Source: Hyphomicrobiales bacterium
GTDB taxonomy: Bacteria; Pseudomonadota; Alphaproteobacteria; Rhizobiales; Beijerinckiaceae
Assembly (NCBI GenBank): GCA_028868735.1
Contig: JAGWTW010000013.1
Location: 1 to 50,163 of the forward strand
DNA length: 50,163 nt
Reading direction: 5' to 3'
Notes under the pieces: model-generated
What the model was told of the DNA's origin: nothing
Databases searched by the model: none
What the model saw: the letters and a program-made list of their open reading frames with translations, nothing else
Program-made: the position numbers and the translations under genes
Shown: piece by piece, positions 9,598 through 19,362 of the stretch
Numbering within the stretch: position 1 is the stretch's first letter
Layout: each line of letters begins with the position of its first letter

Positions 9598-11003
9598 GAC
9601 GCGTCTCCGGCTTTGACGAGATCTTGAACAAGCGCGCGGAATGCGTCGCCGCGACGCTCGAAATTCGGAAATTGATCGTAAGAGGCGCAGGCAGGCGACA
9701 GCAGCACGACAGGCTCGGGCGCCGTCGAGCGCGCAGCGTCCGCGCTCGCGTGCGCAACCGCGATATCGAGCGTTCCGCACCGTTCGTAGGCGATCGCGCC
9801 GTCCAGCGTCCGTGCGAAATCGTCCGACGAAGCGCCGATCAGATAGGCCTTCGTTACGCGCGAAAAGAGCGGACGCAACGGCTCGACGCCGCCTTCCTTC
9901 GCCTTGCCGCCGACGATCCAGTGGATGTTCTCGAACGTCTTGAGCGCCTTTTCGGCGGCGTCGGCGTTGGTCGCCTTCGAATCGTTGACGAAGAGCGTGC
10001 GCCCGCGGCGCGCGACCTGCTCCATCCGGTGGGCAAGGCCCGGAAAGCTCTTCATGCCGCGCCCGATATCGTCATGCGCGACCCCAAGCCAGTCGCAGGC
10101 GGCAAAGGCGGCCGCGGCGTTCTGCCCGTTGTGCGCGCCGCGCAATGCCTGCGCCGACGTCAGATCGACGAGCGTCTCCGTCACGCGCCACTCGCCGGCG
10201 AGAGCGACTTGCCGTCTCAGCTTTCGGTCGTCGTAACAGCAGCACGCCGGCTCCCGGCTCCGCGCTTGCGAAATCGCCTGCACCGGCCTGTCGGCGGCCT
10301 GCAGGCGCGCGCAAACGCCCCGGCAGAAATCGTCGTCGACGCCGACGACTGCGAAACTCGCGGATGCGACGAGCCGCTCCTTGATCGCGGCGTAATTCTC
10401 CATCGTTCCGTGGCGATCGATATGGTCGGGCGTGAGATTGAGAAGCACCCCGACATGAGGATCGAGCGAGGGCGCAAGATCGATCTGGAAAGTCGAGCAT
10501 TCGATCACATGCACGCGCGCGTCCGACGGCGGCGCGAGATCGAGAACGGGCACGCCGATATTGCCGCCCATCTGCACGTCGTATCCGGCCTCCCGCAGGA
10601 TGTGCGCGACGAGCGCGGTGGTGGTCGACTTGCCATTGGTGCCGGTAATGGCGAGGAAAGGCGAATTGGGCGCCAGCGCGCGCCGTTCTCGGCAGAAAAT
10701 CTCGATATCGCCGATGATCTCGACGCCCGCGGCCTTCGCCCGCTCGACGGTCCAGTGCGGCTGCGGATGCGTGAGCGGCACGCCGGGCGCAAGCACGAAA
10801 GACTGAAATGCGGACCAGTCGACCTTCGAAAGGTCGACTGGCGCAAAACCCGCGGCGACGGCTTTTTCGCGCGCCGACTGGTTGTCGTCCCACACGCTGA
10901 CGCTCGCCCCGCCCTCAGCCAGCGCGCGCGCTGTCGCCAGGCCCGAACCGCCCAGCCCGAACAGCGCGATATTCCGGTTTGCGAAAGTGCGGGCCGGCGT
11001 CAC
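9594..11003 (-). CDS. murD: UDP-N-acetylmuramoylalanine--D-glutamate ligase MurD
   Basis: MurD adds D-glutamate to UDP-MurNAc-L-Ala. From the GTG at 11003 the product is 469 residues. It shows an N-terminal nucleotide fold (NIALFGLGGSGLATARAL), the P-loop AITGTNGKSTTTALVAHIL, NLTPDHIDRHGTMENYAAIK and the C-terminal FVNDSKATNADAAEKAL. The start is chosen because GTG overlaps the mraY stop (TAGTG) and yields the family N-terminus. A much longer open frame upstream lies over mraY and is rejected. Confidence 0.94.
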   Translation of the reverse strand: MTPARTFANRNIALFGLGGSGLATARALAEGGASVSVWDDNQSAREKAVAAGFAPVDLSKVDWSAFQSFVLAPGVPLTHPQPHWTVERAKAAGVEIIGDIEIFCRERRALAPNSPFLAITGTNGKSTTTALVAHILREAGYDVQMGGNIGVPVLDLAPPSDARVHVIECSTFQIDLAPSLDPHVGVLLNLTPDHIDRHGTMENYAAIKERLVASASFAVVGVDDDFCRGVCARLQAADRPVQAISQARSREPACCCYDDRKLRRQVALAGEWRVTETLVDLTSAQALRGAHNGQNAAAAFAACDWLGVAHDDIGRGMKSFPGLAHRMEQVARRGRTLFVNDSKATNADAAEKALKTFENIHWIVGGKAKEGGVEPLRPLFSRVTKAYLIGASSDDFARTLDGAIAYERCGTLDIAVAHASADAARSTAPEPVVLLSPACASYDQFPNFERRGDAFRALVQDLVKAGDAS

Positions 11004-12085
11004 TAGCGCACCTTCAGCGTCGACAGGCCGACGAGCGCCAGCACGAAAGCGATGATCCAGAAGCGCACGACGATCTGCGGTTCGGACCAGCCGAGCTGTT
11101 CGAAATGATGATGGATCGGCGCCATGCGGAACACGCGCTTGCCGGTGAGCTTGAATGACGTCACTTGCACGATCACGGAAAGCGTCTCGAGCACGAACAG
11201 GCCGCCGATGATCATCAGCACGATCTCGTGCTTGACGGCGACTGCGACCGTACCGATCAGGCCGCCGAGCGCGAGCGAGCCCGTATCGCCCATGAAGATT
11301 TGCGCCGGCGGCGCATTGAACCAGAGGAAGCCGAGGCCCGCGCCGATCAGCGCGGCGCAGATCACCGTGAGTTCGCCGGCGCCGGGCACGAAATTGATTG
11401 CAAGATAGTTGGAGAAGATGGCGTTGCCGGCGAGATAGGCGATCAGCGCGAAGGCGCCGGCCGCGATCATCGACGGCACGATCGCCAGCCCGTCGAGACC
11501 ATCGGTCATGTTCACGGAATTGCCCGCCGCAACGATGACGAAAGGTCCGAGCAGCAGGAATCCATAGCCGAGATCGACGGCGAAGCCCTTGTCGAACGGC
11601 AGCGCGAGCATGGTGGCGTTGCCCGTGCCGACGCGCATCATCGCGAGGCAGGCGACGAGCGCTATTCCGGCTTCGAATGCAAGACGCGCGCGGCCCGAAA
11701 AGCCCTTGTGCGATTGTTTCGTTACTTTCAGATAATCGTCGTAGAAGCCGATGAGGCCGAAGCCGATCATCACCAGAAGCACGATCCACACATAGGGATT
11801 CTTCAGGTTCGCCCACAACAGCGTGGCGAAGACGAGTCCCGACAGGATCATCAGGCCGCCCATGGTCGGCGTGCCCTTCTTCGTTAGAAGGTGCGATTGT
11901 GGGCCGTCCTCGCGAATCGGCTGCCCCTTACCCTGCTTCAGGCGCAATGCGGCGATGATGCCGGGCCCGAAGAAGAAGACGAAGAACAGCGCCGTCGCCG
12001 CCGCGCCGCCGGCGCGGAAGGTAATGTAGCGAAACAGATTGAGCGGACCGAAGACGTGATTGAGGTCCGCAAGCCATGTCAGCAT
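11003..12085 (-). CDS. mraY: Phospho-N-acetylmuramoyl-pentapeptide transferase MraY
   Basis: MraY transfers phospho-MurNAc-pentapeptide to undecaprenyl phosphate to give lipid I. It is an integral membrane protein of 360 residues, exactly the family size, with about ten membrane segments. Diagnostic stretches are [13 protein letters not shown], the metal and nucleotide Asp motif [29 protein letters not shown], and the histidine-rich loop [20 protein letters not shown]. The ATG at 12085 ([14 protein letters not shown]) is four bases after the murF stop and preceded by a GAGGA-type Shine-Dalgarno sequence that overlaps the end of murF. Confidence 0.96.
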   Translation of the reverse strand: MLTWLADLNHVFGPLNLFRYITFRAGGAAATALFFVFFFGPGIIAALRLKQGKGQPIREDGPQSHLLTKKGTPTMGGLMILSGLVFATLLWANLKNPYVWIVLLVMIGFGLIGFYDDYLKVTKQSHKGFSGRARLAFEAGIALVACLAMMRVGTGNATMLALPFDKGFAVDLGYGFLLLGPFVIVAAGNSVNMTDGLDGLAIVPSMIAAGAFALIAYLAGNAIFSNYLAINFVPGAGELTVICAALIGAGLGFLWFNAPPAQIFMGDTGSLALGGLIGTVAVAVKHEIVLMIIGGLFVLETLSVIVQVTSFKLTGKRVFRMAPIHHHFEQLGWSEPQIVVRFWIIAFVLALVGLSTLKVR

Positions 12086-12089
12086 CTCG

Positions 12090-13520
12090 TCATCCTCGCG
12101 CGGCCGTTTCGGCGCCTTGCGCAAAATGCTTGCGCAGCGCGGTCACCAGGGGGCCCATGCGGCTCCCGTTCGAGCCTTTGATCATTACGACGTCGCCGGC
12201 GCGCAAGGCGTCCAGCACGATGGGTTGGAGCGCGGAGGAATCGGCTGCGTGCGCGCCGCGGCGCTCGGCCGGAATAGCCTCATGCAGCGCGCGCATCAAT
12301 GGCCCGGCGCTGAAGACGAGATCGACGCCGTTGCGCTCGATGTCCTCCGCGTGCGCCGCGTGCAACTTCTTTCCGTCCGGCCCAAGCTCCAGCATGTCGC
12401 CGAGGACGGCGATCTTGCGGCCGCCGCCGGCTGCGCCGAGCAGGTCGAGCGCCGCGCGCATGGAGGCCGGGTTCGCATTGTAGCTTTCGTCAATGAGCGT
12501 GATTTCGCCGCCTTCCACGCTGAGCGCCTCGCGACGGCCTCGTCCCTCCGGCGATACGAAGCGCCCGAGCGAGAGCGCCGCCATCACGAGATCGAGCCCT
12601 GCTGCGCGCGCCGCCAGCAGCGCCGCAAGCGAATTCATTGCAATGTGCCGGCCGGGCGCGCCGACGATATAGCTTGCGTCCTGGCCGAGAATGCGCGCGG
12701 CGACGCGCGTCTCCTCGCCCCTGGTCTCGCAGGCGAGCAGCCGCGCGTCGGCGCCTTCGTGCTCTCCGAAGCTCAGGACGAAACCGGCAGGGGAAGCTTG
12801 CGCTGCTGCTTCGAGCCGCGCAAATTGCGCATCGTCGCGGTTGAGGATCGCGACGCCGCCTTTGACGATTCCGGAAAAGATCTCCGCCTTTGCGTCCGCG
12901 ATGGCGTCGATCGAGGGAAAATGCTCGAGATGCACGGGCGCGATGCGCGTGACGATGGCGACGTGCGGACGCACCATGTCGACGAGCGGCGTGATCTCGC
13001 CGGCGTGATTCATGCCGATTTCGAACACGCCGTATTTCGTCGCCTCAGGCATGCGCGCCAGCGTGAGCGGCACGCCCCAATGATTGTTGTAGGACGCTAC
13101 CGACGCGTGCGTCGCGCCGGCCGACGAGAGCGCCGTGCGCAGGAGCTCCTTTGTCGTGGTCTTGCCGACCGACCCCGTCACGGCGACGATGCGGCCGGCG
13201 CAGCGCGCACGCGACGCTCGAGCGAGCCCTTCGAGCGCACGCAGCGTGTCCTTGGCGATGAACAGGGGTCCGGCGCCGACGAGTTCTGAGGCGTGATCCT
13301 CGTCGATCACGGCGGCGGCGGCGCCCTGCTCGAACGCCGCGCGCACGAAGTCGTGGCCGTCGCTGTTTTCGCCTTTGATCGCGACGAACAGGTCGCCGAT
13401 CTTGAGCGTGCGCGTATCGATCGACACGCCGTGAACGCCGCCGACGGGCAGCCCGCCGCTAACGCGCGCATCAAGCGGGCCGACCAGTCCCAGTCCGGAC
13501 CACAGCGGATCGCTGCTCAT
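12090..13520 (-). CDS. murF: UDP-MurNAc-tripeptide--D-Ala-D-Ala ligase MurF
   Basis: MurF attaches the D-Ala-D-Ala made by Ddl to complete the pentapeptide precursor. The 476-residue product has the P-loop [35 protein letters not shown], the [11 protein letters not shown] motif and [17 protein letters not shown]. The ATG at 13520 overlaps the murE stop as ATGA. The residues before the P-loop ([19 protein letters not shown]) match the Mur-ligase N-terminal domain, so no part seems missing. Confidence 0.95.
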   Translation of the reverse strand: MSSDPLWSGLGLVGPLDARVSGGLPVGGVHGVSIDTRTLKIGDLFVAIKGENSDGHDFVRAAFEQGAAAAVIDEDHASELVGAGPLFIAKDTLRALEGLARASRARCAGRIVAVTGSVGKTTTKELLRTALSSAGATHASVASYNNHWGVPLTLARMPEATKYGVFEIGMNHAGEITPLVDMVRPHVAIVTRIAPVHLEHFPSIDAIADAKAEIFSGIVKGGVAILNRDDAQFARLEAAAQASPAGFVLSFGEHEGADARLLACETRGEETRVAARILGQDASYIVGAPGRHIAMNSLAALLAARAAGLDLVMAALSLGRFVSPEGRGRREALSVEGGEITLIDESYNANPASMRAALDLLGAAGGGRKIAVLGDMLELGPDGKKLHAAHAEDIERNGVDLVFSAGPLMRALHEAIPAERRGAHAADSSALQPIVLDALRAGDVVMIKGSNGSRMGPLVTALRKHFAQGAETAARG

Positions 13521-14968
13521 GCTCTGCCCCCGAGCGCCGCGCGAACGGCTTCATGATCTGAAAAAGGAAGAATGTTTGACCCGACGATCTGGCCCGTTTC
13601 ATGACCCTTGCCGGCGACGAGAAGAATGTCGCCCGCGTCGAGCATATGGACGCCGGCCTCGATTGCGGCCGCGCGATCGCCGATTTCGCGCACGTCCGCA
13701 TCCCTGACGGCGCGCGCGCCTTCGAGAATGGCCGCGCGTATGTCGCCGGGCGCTTCGCTGCGCGGATTGTCGTCCGTCACGATGGTGATGTCGGCGAGCC
13801 GCGCGGAAATCTCGCCCATGATCGGGCGCTTGCCGCGATCACGATCGCCGCCGCAACCGAACACCACGATCAGGCGTCCGGCGGCGAAGGGCCTCAGCGC
13901 TTCGATCGCGGTTTCGAGCGCGCCGGGCTTGTGTGCGTAGTCGACGAAGGCTGCGCCGCCATTGCGGCGGCCCACGAGTTCGATGCGTCCGGGCGCGCCC
14001 ACGAGCGTTTCCAGCGCAGCGAATACGGCCTCCGGCGTCTCGCCCGTCGCCAGCGCCATGCCTGCGGCGACCAGCGCGTTCGAGGCCTGGAATTCTCCGG
14101 CGAGCGGCAGCAGAACGTTGTATGCGCGGCCCTCGAAGCGAACCGAAAGACGCGTCGAAAAACCTTCCGCCGCGCGTGCGACGACACTGATCGCATCTCC
14201 GGCGCGGCCGACCGTCATCACGCGCAGCCCGCGAGCGCGGCAGGCCGTCGCGACGCGCGTGGAAACCTCGGCGTCCGCATCGATCACCGCCGGCTGGCCC
14301 GGCTGCAGCAGATCGTCGAACAGACGCAGCTTGGCGGCGAGATAATCCTCGAGGCTCGCGTGATAGTCGAGATGATCGCGCGAGAGGTTGGTGAAGGCGC
14401 CGACCGAGAGCCTTACGCCATCGAGCCGCCGCTGATCGAGCCCGTGCGAGGAGGCCTCCATCGCGAGATGCGTCACGCCGTCCATCGCGAGTTTCGACAA
14501 GGTCTCGTGCAGCGTGATCGTATCGGGCGTCGTCAGCGAACCGTAGACGGCGCCGGAAGGCGCGACGATGCCGATGGTGCCGAGCGAAGCGGCCAGCCGT
14601 CCGCAGGAAAGCCATATCTGCCGCAGGAACGCCGCGACGGAGGTCTTGCCGCTCGTGCCCGTCACCGCGGCGATCGTCTGCGGCTGCCGCGGAAAGAAAC
14701 GGGCCGCCGCGCGGGCGAGCGATTCGCGCACGTCGGCGACGACGATCACGGGCGCGCCGAGGTCTTGCGCGGGCGCGCGCTGTGCGACGATCGCCGCCGC
14801 GCCGCGGGCGATCGCGTCCGGCGCAAAGGCGAGGCCGTCCGCATGCGTTCCCGGCACGGCGAAAAACAACGCGCGCTCCGCAACCTTTCGGCTGTCGGAC
14901 GCGAGCGAAGCTATATCGAGGCCGCCGAGCGCGGCCGTCGCGTCGGGAAGGATCGCGTCGAGCCGCAT
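13517..14968 (-). CDS. murE: UDP-MurNAc-Ala-Glu--meso-diaminopimelate ligase MurE
   Basis: MurE adds the third stem residue. The 483-residue product carries the P-loop AVTGTSGKTSVAAFLRQIW, TTPDTITLHETLSKLAMDG, MEASSHGLDQRR and the substrate-selecting motif DDNPRSE. DNPR is the signature for meso-diaminopimelate rather than lysine, as expected for a Gram-negative cell wall. The ATG at 14968 overlaps the ftsI stop as TGATG. The frame is open far upstream over ftsI, but only this start gives a Mur-type N-terminus (MRLDAILPDATAALGG). Confidence 0.95.
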   Translation of the reverse strand: MRLDAILPDATAALGGLDIASLASDSRKVAERALFFAVPGTHADGLAFAPDAIARGAAAIVAQRAPAQDLGAPVIVVADVRESLARAAARFFPRQPQTIAAVTGTSGKTSVAAFLRQIWLSCGRLAASLGTIGIVAPSGAVYGSLTTPDTITLHETLSKLAMDGVTHLAMEASSHGLDQRRLDGVRLSVGAFTNLSRDHLDYHASLEDYLAAKLRLFDDLLQPGQPAVIDADAEVSTRVATACRARGLRVMTVGRAGDAISVVARAAEGFSTRLSVRFEGRAYNVLLPLAGEFQASNALVAAGMALATGETPEAVFAALETLVGAPGRIELVGRRNGGAAFVDYAHKPGALETAIEALRPFAAGRLIVVFGCGGDRDRGKRPIMGEISARLADITIVTDDNPRSEAPGDIRAAILEGARAVRDADVREIGDRAAAIEAGVHMLDAGDILLVAGKGHETGQIVGSNILPFSDHEAVRAALGGRA

Positions 14969-16839
14969 CAATCCTCTTCTTGCGCCTTCGAGGCGGGCGT
15001 ATTCGCCTGCTTGTAACCGAGCTTGGCGAGCAGCGGGAACGGCAGCTCGGGCAGCTTGAACCGCGGTTCGAGACCGAGCAGCGGCCCGACGCGTTCGATG
15101 ATCTGGCCGGTGATGAAGCCCGAATTCCACGCAGCGGTCGTATATCCGTGCGTTTCGGGCGTCGCCTGCGGATCGTCCATCACGGTGGCGAACAGATAGC
15201 GCGGCTTGTCGGCCGGCGCGATCGCCATGAAGGTCGTGAAGACTTTCGTCTTCGAATAATGGCCGTTGATGACCTTCTCGGCCGTGCCGGTCTTGCCGCC
15301 GATGAAATAGCCGGCGACGTTCGCCTTGCGCGCGCTGCCGACTTCGGCGTTGAGCCGCATGATGTAGCGCAGCGCCTCGCTCGTCTCGGGTTTGACGACG
15401 CGCGGCGCGTTTTTCTTCGCATCTTCCTCGCTGCGCTTCAGGAACGTCGGCTTGATCATGTAGCCGCCGTTGACGAGCGCGCCCACCGCCATCATCGCCT
15501 GCAACGGCGCGACCGCCAGGCCGTGGCCGAAGGCGATGGTCATCGTGTTGAGTTCGCCCCAGGTCTTGGGAATGATCGGCTCGGCTGATTCCGGCAACTC
15601 GGTGCGCAGACGATCGAGTTGGCCCATCTTGCGCAGGAAGGCCTTGTGGCCTTCCACGCCCACCATCAGCGCCATGCGCGCCGTGCCCATATTGGACGAA
15701 TAGGTGAAGACCTCGGGCACGGACAGCGCGCGGTTCTGACCGTGATAATCGTGAATCTGGAACTTGCCGTAGCGCAGCGCATTGTGCGCGTCGATGCGCG
15801 AGTTGAGATTGACCTTGTTCGCATCGAGCGCCATGGCGATCGTCAACGCCTTGAAGGTCGAGCCCATCTCGTAGACGCCGACGTTCATCCGGTTGATGTG
15901 GTCCGGCGTCAGCGCGTCCTTCGGGCTGTTGGGATCGAAATCCGGCAGAGACGTGAGCGCGATCACTTCGCCGGTGTTGACGTCGAGAATGGCGGAGGCG
16001 GCCGCCTTGGCCTTGAATTTCTCCATGCCCTTTTCGAGTTCGTCGCGCACCGCGAACGTCGCGCGCGCGTCGAGCGACAGCTTGATGGGCGCAAGATTTT
16101 CGGCGCTCAGGTTGAAGCCCGCGCCGTGCAGGTCGGCGAGGCCCTGATTGTCGATATATTTTTCCATACCGGCAATGCCCTGATTGTCGATATTGGTCGC
16201 GCCCAGCACATGCGCGCCGACAGGACCGTCGGGATAGACGCGTTTGTTTTCCGGCCAGAAACCCACGCCCGGAAGACCGAGGCGATAGACTTCCTGCTGT
16301 TGCTTCGGCGTGATCTCGCGCTTGACCCAGACGAAGCCCTTGCGCGAGCCGAGCCGTTCGCGCAACTCCCTGGCGTCGACGTCCGGAAGCACTGCGGTGA
16401 GCAGTTCGGTGGCTTCGTCCTTGTCGATGATGCGGCGCGGCTCCGCGAAGACCGACATGGTCTTCACGTCGGTCGCCAGAACCTCGCCGTTGCGGTCGAG
16501 CATGTCCGGACGCGCAGCCGCGCTCGCCTCGACAGCCGCGGCGCGCATGCTGGCCGAATCCGGTTTGAAGCCGAGCCACACGAGTTTGCCGGCGATGAGA
16601 AGATAAACTGCGGCGAATCCGACGCCGATGAGGCGCACGCGCCGGTCGCTTTTTTCGAGCTTGGTCGAAAACAGGCCTTCCAGCCATTTGCGCGATTTTT
16701 TTGCGCGCGCGCCTGCGGGATCGACGGGCGTCGCGACGATTGTTTGCGCCACAGCTTCAGCCTCGTGCGTTATATCCTGCGAAGGCGGCGCGCCGCCGGG
16801 CTCCGGCGCTTGCATGTGCGTGTTCAAATCGTCGGTCAT
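14968..16839 (-). CDS. ftsI: Septal transpeptidase FtsI (PBP3)
   Basis: FtsI is the class B penicillin-binding protein that crosslinks septal peptidoglycan with FtsW. The product is 623 residues. It has a long cytoplasmic N-terminus, one membrane segment near residues 69-90 (LIGVGFAAVYLLIAGKLVWL), and a pedestal domain. The catalytic domain shows the SxxK motif GSTFKALTIA (Ser about 327), the SxN motif TYSSNMGTARMA, and KTGTAE near residue 515. The ATG at 16839 overlaps the ftsL stop as ATGA. The roughly 65-residue cytoplasmic tail, rich in Ala, Pro and Glu, is longer than in E. coli. Confidence 0.95.
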   Translation of the reverse strand: MTDDLNTHMQAPEPGGAPPSQDITHEAEAVAQTIVATPVDPAGARAKKSRKWLEGLFSTKLEKSDRRVRLIGVGFAAVYLLIAGKLVWLGFKPDSASMRAAAVEASAAARPDMLDRNGEVLATDVKTMSVFAEPRRIIDKDEATELLTAVLPDVDARELRERLGSRKGFVWVKREITPKQQQEVYRLGLPGVGFWPENKRVYPDGPVGAHVLGATNIDNQGIAGMEKYIDNQGLADLHGAGFNLSAENLAPIKLSLDARATFAVRDELEKGMEKFKAKAAASAILDVNTGEVIALTSLPDFDPNSPKDALTPDHINRMNVGVYEMGSTFKALTIAMALDANKVNLNSRIDAHNALRYGKFQIHDYHGQNRALSVPEVFTYSSNMGTARMALMVGVEGHKAFLRKMGQLDRLRTELPESAEPIIPKTWGELNTMTIAFGHGLAVAPLQAMMAVGALVNGGYMIKPTFLKRSEEDAKKNAPRVVKPETSEALRYIMRLNAEVGSARKANVAGYFIGGKTGTAEKVINGHYSKTKVFTTFMAIAPADKPRYLFATVMDDPQATPETHGYTTAAWNSGFITGQIIERVGPLLGLEPRFKLPELPFPLLAKLGYKQANTPASKAQEED

Positions 16840-17240
16840 TGCCGCGCTCCGCTTGCGGGCGTCGATGGCGTCGCGGTAGCGGACGCGCGCGCGCCGCCGG
16901 GCGTGTTGGTGACGGCGCCGAGCCCGAGCGCTTCGAGCTTCTGGCCGATCTCGTCGCCATGATTCACGCGGTCGGGCAAAGCGGCGAACGTCACGATCTT
17001 GTTCGGGCGCGTCGTTTCCAGATCGAGATATTTGTCGGCGAGCGGCTCGAGCCGGTCGGGCCGCGTCAGATGCGCCCATTCGGCCGTTTGCATGCTGATC
17101 GCATCCTTTTCCTGCTGGATCTGGCGCGTCAGCTTGGCGATCTGGTCGGACCGGTAGAGCGTCTCGTATTTGATCGAATAGGCGTAGAAGCCGGATCCGA
17201 CGAGCGCGGCCGCCGCCGCAATGTTCAGGAAACGGATCAT
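16836..17240 (-). CDS. ftsL: Cell division protein FtsL
   Basis: FtsL is a small bitopic protein that forms the FtsQLB complex and activates FtsWI. The 134-residue product has one N-terminal membrane segment ([19 protein letters not shown], about 5-23). A heptad-rich region follows ([20 protein letters not shown]), then a low-complexity Ala/Thr/Ser/Pro tail. Sequence conservation in this family is weak. The call rests on topology, coiled-coil character and position between rsmH and ftsI. The start overlaps the rsmH stop as ATGA. Confidence 0.88.
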   Translation of the reverse strand: MIRFLNIAAAAALVGSGFYAYSIKYETLYRSDQIAKLTRQIQQEKDAISMQTAEWAHLTRPDRLEPLADKYLDLETTRPNKIVTFAALPDRVNHGDEIGQKLEALGLGAVTNTPGGARASATATPSTPASGARQ

Positions 17241-18280
17241 CTGCCCCTCCCCCGCGATTCCTGCGGCAGGCTCGCGAGCGCCATCAGGCCGCCGTCGAGC
17301 CCCCGCGCCGGCGCATTCGTGCGAATGCCGGCGCGCAGCTTCGCGCTTCTGGCGCGCGGATTGTCGCGCATTTCCTCGTGCGAGGGCGCAATCGGTTGAC
17401 GGCCCTCGAGCGAAAACGTCGGCTCCGGCGGCGCGACCTCGCCCGGCAACAGGCGAGAGCGCGCGGCGCCCCTGCCCGATCTTTGCGCGAAGAATTGTTT
17501 GACGATCCGGTCTTCCAGCGAATGGAACGTCACGATCGCGAGCGCGCCGCCTTCGTCGAGTATTTCTTCCGCGCCAGCGAGCGCGCGCACGAGCTCGCCG
17601 AGTTCGTCGTTGACCGCGATGCGCAGCGCCTGGAATGTCCGCGTCGCCGGGTGAATGTCGCCGGGCTTGCCGGGAATGGCGCGCTGCACGAGTTCGGCGA
17701 GCGCGGCCGTCGTTTCGAGCGGCGCGTCCTTGCGCGCATTGACGATGAAGCGCGCGATGCGGCGCGAGGCGCGCTCCTCGCCATAATGATAGAGGATGTC
17801 GGCGATGCGCTCTTCGCTCTCGTTGTTGACGATATCGGCAGCGCTCGGCCCGCGGCTCTCCATGCGCATGTCGAGCGGACCGTCGAAACGGAAGGAAAAG
17901 CCGCGCGCGGCCTGGTCGAACTGCATGGACGACACGCCGATGTCGAGTACGATCCCGTCGACCTTTTCGTGCCCGAGATTGCGCACCTCGCGCGCGAGGT
18001 CGCCGAACCGCGCCTCGACGAGCGTCAGCCGCCCGGCGGAAGCCGCGACAAGATCGTAACCGCTGCGAATGGCGTCGGGATCGCGATCGAAGGCGATGAC
18101 GCGCACGCCGGGAACGGCGAGCAGCGCGCGCGAATAACCGCCCGCTCCGAATGTGCCGTCGACATAGAGTCCGCCGTCGCGCGGGCGCAACGCGCCGGTC
18201 GCGTCATGGAGAAGCACGGGAATGTGGCGGGCCGGTCCGCCTGCGGGAGGCTCTTGGCTCTTCCCGCGGCCCGTCGTCAT
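17237..18280 (-). CDS. rsmH: 16S rRNA (cytosine(1402)-N4)-methyltransferase RsmH
   Basis: RsmH (MraW) methylates N4 of C1402 in 16S rRNA with SAM. The 347-residue product begins with the substrate-facing [19 protein letters not shown]. It continues with the SAM-binding [45 protein letters not shown] and the C-terminal [15 protein letters not shown], all typical of RsmH. The ATG at 18280 overlaps the mraZ stop as ATGA. A longer open frame upstream is a shadow of mraZ. Confidence 0.96.
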   Translation of the reverse strand: MTTGRGKSQEPPAGGPARHIPVLLHDATGALRPRDGGLYVDGTFGAGGYSRALLAVPGVRVIAFDRDPDAIRSGYDLVAASAGRLTLVEARFGDLAREVRNLGHEKVDGIVLDIGVSSMQFDQAARGFSFRFDGPLDMRMESRGPSAADIVNNESEERIADILYHYGEERASRRIARFIVNARKDAPLETTAALAELVQRAIPGKPGDIHPATRTFQALRIAVNDELGELVRALAGAEEILDEGGALAIVTFHSLEDRIVKQFFAQRSGRGAARSRLLPGEVAPPEPTFSLEGRQPIAPSHEEMRDNPRARSAKLRAGIRTNAPARGLDGGLMALASLPQESRGRGR

Positions 18281-18774
18281 TCCCGTGCTCCATGCGCGGG
18301 CGGCGTGTGGCCCGCCGCCCCTCTGGCGCCTGAAATCTTCCGCAAGTCGCGCGCCCGGTTTCTGGCCTCTTCCTGATGCGCGCGGAAGCGTTCCGGCTCC
18401 CAGATCTGAAACTTGTGCCCCAGGCCGACGAACGTGACTTCGCTCGACACGCCGGCCCTCGCCTTGCAACTCTCGCTCAACTGCACGCGCCCTTCCGGAT
18501 CCACCTTCAACCGCTCGCTCATACCGAGCAAAGCGAGCGAAAGCGTGTCGCGCTCCTCCGTGTACGGAGGATAGGTCTCCAGAAGCGTGTCGATCTCCTT
18601 CAGCAGCGCATGGCCGCCGCAGTCGATCGCATGTCCGTCCAGTGAGGGATGGACGAACAGCCCCTCGAACCCGTCCCGCGCCAGCGCCGTCCGGAACGGC
18701 GCCGGTATCGACACGCGCCCCTTGGCGTCGAGCCGATTGGTGAAACTGGAAACAAAGCGGTTCTCGTCCGCCAT
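18277..18774 (-). CDS. mraZ: Transcriptional regulator MraZ
   Basis: MraZ is a DNA-binding protein of the SpoVT/AbrB fold that represses its own dcw promoter in E. coli. The 165-residue product contains two MraZ repeats. The first includes [20 protein letters not shown] and the second [17 protein letters not shown]. The chosen start ([11 protein letters not shown]) is the conventional one. An in-frame ATG at 18816 would add 14 basic residues not typical of the family. It is the first gene of the cluster, and four candidate binding boxes lie about 100-130 bp upstream. Confidence 0.94.
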   Translation of the reverse strand: MADENRFVSSFTNRLDAKGRVSIPAPFRTALARDGFEGLFVHPSLDGHAIDCGGHALLKEIDTLLETYPPYTEERDTLSLALLGMSERLKVDPEGRVQLSESCKARAGVSSEVTFVGLGHKFQIWEPERFRAHQEEARNRARDLRKISGARGAAGHTPPAHGARE

Positions 18775-18874
18775 CACGCCCACACGCACCCCGCTCCTCG
18801 CCAGTCTCGCGCGCAAACCGGCCTTGCGGGCCGCTTCTGCGGTCCGGTCCGAACGCCTGCTGCGCTAAACTCAA

Positions 18875-18908
18875 CGGGATAATTTGGGATAGCATGGGAT
18901 ATTATGGG
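18875..18908. promoter_or_regulatory. Candidate MraZ operator: four (T/C)GGG direct repeats at 10-bp spacing
   Basis: Read on the plus strand, CGGGAT, TGGGAT, TGGGAT and TGGGCG begin at 18875, 18885, 18895 and 18905, a strict 10-bp period. MraZ of E. coli is known to bind TGGG-type repeats separated by about five bases, so this array fits an autoregulatory site upstream of mraZ. It sits in the 207-bp divergent gap between mraZ and the small secreted-protein gene at 18982 and could affect both. The binding role is inference. Confidence 0.75.
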
Positions 18909-18981
18909 CGTCAATGCAGAATGTGAGTCGAAACGGGACTTGCCCGTCGTGGCCTGCATTAGGCTTTGTTAAAGTTAAGGG

Positions 18982-19362
18982 ATGGTTGATTCCGCGTATT
19001 TATTCCGGTGGTTGCGGGTTCCTCTGGCCGCCCTGTGTCTCCTGGTTTGCGGTCCTGGGGCGTCAGCGCGCGCGCAAGACGTGACGATCGACGCCCTGGC
19101 GCGGTCCGCGAGCCTGATGCATCAAATCGTCTCCACCTGCGCGACCGGGTTCGACGTCGACGCCGACCTCGCCGCGCGCGCGGAAAAGGCGTTTCTGCAG
19201 GCGGGCGAGAAACTCTACGGAAGTGCGACGTTCGATGCCGCGGTCGCCGCCGAATTGCAGCGGCGCGCGGACGAAGCCCGCACGACGGGCTCGGACCGCT
19301 GGTGCGCGGACCAGCGCGAGCGGCTACGGGGCGTGCCGGGACAAAAAATCTTCAGGAAGTAG
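18982..19362 (+). CDS. Small secreted hypothetical protein
   Basis: The 126-residue product has an N-terminal signal peptide (hydrophobic core VPLAALCLLVCGPGA, likely cleavage after SARAQ). The mature part is helical and charged, with two cysteines (STCATGF and DRWCADQ) that could form a disulfide. I do not recognise the family. It is divergent from mraZ and shares the intergenic region with the MraZ boxes. Its last 11 bp overlap the convergent acyltransferase gene. The signal peptide and codon bias support it as a real gene. Confidence 0.65.
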   Translation: MVDSAYLFRWLRVPLAALCLLVCGPGASARAQDVTIDALARSASLMHQIVSTCATGFDVDADLAARAEKAFLQAGEKLYGSATFDAAVAAELQRRADEARTTGSDRWCADQRERLRGVPGQKIFRK

